The notes under the pieces are model-generated. The model saw nothing but the letters and a program-made list of their open reading frames with translations. It did not search any database and had not been told where the DNA came from. Of a stretch of DNA of 7,697 nucleotides, positions 5,788-7,697 are shown one piece after another. Location: the NCBI GenBank assembly GCA_021160985.1, contig JAGHBN010000081.1, positions 1 through 7,697 on the forward strand. Reading direction: 5' to 3'. This stretch comes from Thermococcus sp. Its GTDB lineage: Archaea > Methanobacteriota_B > Thermococci > Thermococcales > Thermococcaceae. Each line of letters opens with the position of its first letter. The stretch's first letter is position 1. Both the position numbers and the translations under genes were made by a program.

Positions 5788-6830
5788 GCCACCACCTCAA
5801 GGACCTCAACAACCGCATCCCCCACCTCGGATGTGCTCAGCTTCCCGCCGAGGTCGGGAGTTACCCTGTTCTCCGCTATTACCTTCTCCACAGCCCTTTC
5901 CACGGCCTTTGCGGCCTCATCAAGACCAAGGTGTTCAAGCATGAGCGACGCCGTCAGGATCGCCGCGAGAGGATTGGCCACCCCCTTTCCAGCTATGTCC
6001 GGGGCGGAGCCGTGGACGGGCTCAAACATCCCAATGCCCTCGGGATTCACGTTGGCAGAGGCGGCCAAACCAAGTCCGCCGACTATTTCTGCACCCAGGT
6101 CCGTGAGGATGTCGCCAAACATGTTGGGGGTCACGACAACGTCGAAAATCTCCGGAGAGCGGACCATCTTCATGGCCATCGCATCCACGTAGTAGTGGTC
6201 GGTCTCGACCTCAGGGTATTCTTCGGCAACCTCGGCAAAGACCCTCTGCCAGAGGTCGTGGGCGTAAGTGAGGACGTTGGCTTTATCCACGAGCGTGACC
6301 TTTTTCCGGCCGGTTCTGACTGCATACTCGAAGGCAAACCTGACGGCCCTCTCGACACCGTACCGAGTGTTTATCATCTCCTGAACCGCCACCTCATTCG
6401 GCGTCCCCCTCCTGAGAAAGCCGCCTGAGCCCGCGTAGAGGCCTTCGACGTTCTCTCTGATGAAGACCATGTCTATGTTTTCCTTCCCCTTCAGGGGGGT
6501 GAGGCAGGGATGGTAAAGCCTGACCGGCCTGATGTTCACGTAGAGGTCGAGGGAGAAGCGGAGCCTGAGAAGGATTCCGTGCTCCAGGAGGCCTGGCCTG
6601 ACCCTCGGATCGCCTATTGCCCCAAAGTATATGGCGTCAAACGTTTTTAGCTCCTCCAGCACCTCATCCGTCAGCGTCTCACCGGTTTTGAGGTAGTGCT
6701 CCGCCCCCAGGGGATACTCCGTGAAATCAAACGAGACGTTGAAGAACTCCTCCACCTTCCGGAGAACCTTGAGGCCCTCCGCAACTACTTCCTTCCCGAT
6801 ACCGTCGCCAGGGACGACCGCGATCCTCAT
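5784..6830 (-). CDS. leuB: 3-isopropylmalate / 3-methylmalate dehydrogenase
   Basis: An NAD-dependent beta-decarboxylating dehydrogenase of 348 residues, normal for the family. In this operon it should oxidise both 3-isopropylmalate (leucine) and erythro-3-methylmalate (isoleucine, giving 2-oxobutyrate). By analogy with the Thermus enzyme, the key residues are all present: substrate arginines 91, 101 and 125, Tyr132, Lys183 (VDKANV), and metal aspartates 216, 240 and 244, the last two inside the family signature starting NMFGDILTD (236). HGSAPD with Asp278 is the NAD-type adenosine-ribose contact, not the NADP pattern of isocitrate dehydrogenase. The substrate segment RFSLDLYVNIRPVRLY (91-106) resembles D-malate/tartrate dehydrogenases more than typical LeuB, which may mean tolerance of small side groups. 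The ATG overlaps the leuD stop (ATGA), with GGAGG eight bases upstream. Homoisocitrate or D-malate activity cannot be excluded, but the operon favours LeuB. Confidence 0.92.
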   Translation of the reverse strand: MRIAVVPGDGIGKEVVAEGLKVLRKVEEFFNVSFDFTEYPLGAEHYLKTGETLTDEVLEELKTFDAIYFGAIGDPRVRPGLLEHGILLRLRFSLDLYVNIRPVRLYHPCLTPLKGKENIDMVFIRENVEGLYAGSGGFLRRGTPNEVAVQEMINTRYGVERAVRFAFEYAVRTGRKKVTLVDKANVLTYAHDLWQRVFAEVAEEYPEVETDHYYVDAMAMKMVRSPEIFDVVVTPNMFGDILTDLGAEIVGGLGLAASANVNPEGIGMFEPVHGSAPDIAGKGVANPLAAILTASLMLEHLGLDEAAKAVERAVEKVIAENRVTPDLGGKLSTSEVGDAVVEVLEVVA

Positions 6831-7321
6831 TTCGCAAGCCTCCCCTTCGTGTACTCCACAAGACCCCCTGCAGCTATTATCTCCATCACGAAGTCCGGGA
6901 ACGGATTTGCCCAGTAAACCTCATTTTTCGTTAGATTCCTTATCTCCCCGGTCGAAAAGTCCACCTCGAGATCGTCGCCTGCCTCTATGGTATCAACGGC
7001 CTCCGGCGCCTCGAGTATCGGCAGGCCGATGTTGATGGCGTTGCGGTAGAATATCCGCGCGAAGCTCTTCGCTATCACGCAGGATACCCCTGCCGCTTTT
7101 ATGGCAAGGGGCGCGTGCTCCCTCGAGCTCCCGGAGCCGAAGTTCTCACCGGCCACTATTATGTCCCCCGGCCTCATCTTGAACCTGAACTCCGGGTCGA
7201 GGTCCTCGAGAACGTGCTTTGCCAGTTCGGCCGGCTCGGACGTGTTGAGGTAGCGCGCCGGGATTATAACGTCCGTGTCGACGTGGTCGCCGTACTTCCA
7301 CGCCCTCCCGCGAACCTTCAT
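6827..7321 (-). CDS. leuD: 3-isopropylmalate / citramalate isomerase, small subunit
   Basis: The swivelling small subunit (164 residues) of the aconitase-family isomerase; it supplies the substrate-side loop to the Fe-S large subunit LeuC. Together they convert 2- to 3-isopropylmalate and, in the citramalate route, citramalate through citraconate to 3-methylmalate. Visible features are DHVDTDVIIPARYLNT (residues 12-27), GENFGSGSSREHAP (58-71) and SFARIFYRNAINIGLP (86-101), all typical of the short archaeal/bacterial LeuD type of about 160-170 residues. The specificity loop reads YLNT; isopropylmalate isomerases of archaea have YLxT-like loops while homoaconitases have YLRR, so a lysine-pathway role is unlikely. 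The ATG overlaps the leuC stop as ATGA, with GGAGGTGG at 7326-7333 just upstream, so translation is probably coupled to the large subunit. The assignment is firm. Confidence 0.95.
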   Translation of the reverse strand: MKVRGRAWKYGDHVDTDVIIPARYLNTSEPAELAKHVLEDLDPEFRFKMRPGDIIVAGENFGSGSSREHAPLAIKAAGVSCVIAKSFARIFYRNAINIGLPILEAPEAVDTIEAGDDLEVDFSTGEIRNLTKNEVYWANPFPDFVMEIIAAGGLVEYTKGRLAK

Positions 7322-7697
7322 TTTACCACCTCCTCAGGAGAGGCTATCCTCCCAAGGACTGCAGATGCCGCCGCCACGTAGGGGTTTGCCAGGTAGACCT
7401 CGCTCTCCGGGTGCCCCATCCTTCCGACAAAGTTCCTGTTGGATGTCGAAACAGCCCTCTCGCCGCTCGCAAGGATTCCCATGTGTCCGCCGAGACACGG
7501 GCCGCAGGTCGGAGGGCCTATAACCGCACCGGCCTCGTGGAAGACCTCCAGAATGCCCTCCTTCATGGCCCTGAAATAGACGCTCCTCGAGCAGGGGATG
7601 ACGATGAGCCGGACCCATTCCGCAACTTTCTGGCCCTCGAGGACTTCAGCGGCCATCTTCAGGTCCTCATAGCGGCCGTTCGTGCACGAGCCTATGA
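7318..7697 (-). CDS. leuC: 3-isopropylmalate / citramalate isomerase, large subunit, 5' part outside window
   Basis: The C-terminal 126 or so residues of the [4Fe-4S] catalytic subunit that pairs with LeuD. The frame stays open to the window edge; the Met codon at 7656 is internal. The first visible residues read IGSCTNGRYEDLK, which contains the conserved GSCTNGR cysteine of the aconitase cluster. The other two ligands are in GPPTCGPCLGGHMG, encoded near 7475-7515. NRNFVGRMGHPESEVYLANP follows, the standard end of the LeuC catalytic part. The complete protein should be about 420 residues, so roughly 300 residues lie beyond 7697. The TGA overlaps the leuD start as ATGA. Nothing visible separates isopropylmalate from citramalate use; dual function is inferred from the adjoining cimA. 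Homoaconitase large subunit is the alternative, made unlikely by the neighbours. Confidence 0.95.
   Translation of the reverse strand, partial: IGSCTNGRYEDLKMAAEVLEGQKVAEWVRLIVIPCSRSVYFRAMKEGILEVFHEAGAVIGPPTCGPCLGGHMGILASGERAVSTSNRNFVGRMGHPESEVYLANPYVAAASAVLGRIASPEEVVK

Noticed and set aside
6827..7697. LeuCD as homoaconitase of lysine synthesis
   Set aside because: The small-subunit loop is YLNT rather than YLRR, and the neighbours are leuB, cimA and ilvD, not lysine-pathway genes.
1..7697. tRNA, rRNA, CRISPR, insertion sequences or an undescribed defence-type system
   Set aside because: No repeat array, cloverleaf, terminal inverted repeat or transposase-like protein is visible. The window is almost fully occupied by recognised metabolic genes, and the longest intergenic gaps are 81 and 52 bp.

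Overview
The window looks like chromosomal DNA from a GC-rich member of the Thermococcales (Thermococcus-like euryarchaeon). This is inferred from the GGAGGTG-type ribosome binding sites, archaeal BRE/TATA promoters, oligo-T terminators without hairpins, very tight gene packing and the protein style (many Glu, Lys and Arg). It was not confirmed by any search. It is a compact metabolic region with no mobile element, CRISPR array, tRNA or rRNA that I can see.

Left part, plus strand (1-2087): the 3' two thirds of an importer-type ABC ATPase gene, cut by the window edge, ends at 617. An 81-bp gap holds an oligo-T terminator, a TATA promoter and a strong ribosome binding site. It is followed by a complete NCS2/AzgA-type purine permease gene that ends in a seven-T tract.

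Middle (2087-2570): a short DtxR/MntR-type metal-responsive repressor gene lies on the minus strand, tail to tail with the permease with only 8 bp between the stop codons. Its transcript looks leaderless: the TATA box is about 25 bp from a GTG start and there is no ribosome binding site. The 52-bp gap upstream of it also carries the terminator of the next operon.

Right part, minus strand (2571-7697): a tightly coupled branched-chain amino acid operon, read leuC (partial at the window edge), leuD, leuB, cimA, ilvD. The first three junctions are ATGA overlaps, and cimA overlaps ilvD by about 32 nt. CimA makes (R)-citramalate from pyruvate and acetyl-CoA. LeuCD isomerises it through citraconate to 3-methylmalate, and LeuB oxidises and decarboxylates that to 2-oxobutyrate, the isoleucine precursor, without threonine. 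The same LeuCD and LeuB can serve leucine synthesis if a 2-isopropylmalate synthase is encoded elsewhere. IlvD performs the dehydration step common to valine, leucine and isoleucine synthesis.

I found no convincing undescribed system. The points most worth a second look are the bacterial-style citramalate synthase in the operon, the mixed metal site and leaderless promoter of the DtxR-type regulator, the D-malate-dehydrogenase-like substrate segment in LeuB, and the probable 3' antisense overlap at the convergent junction.
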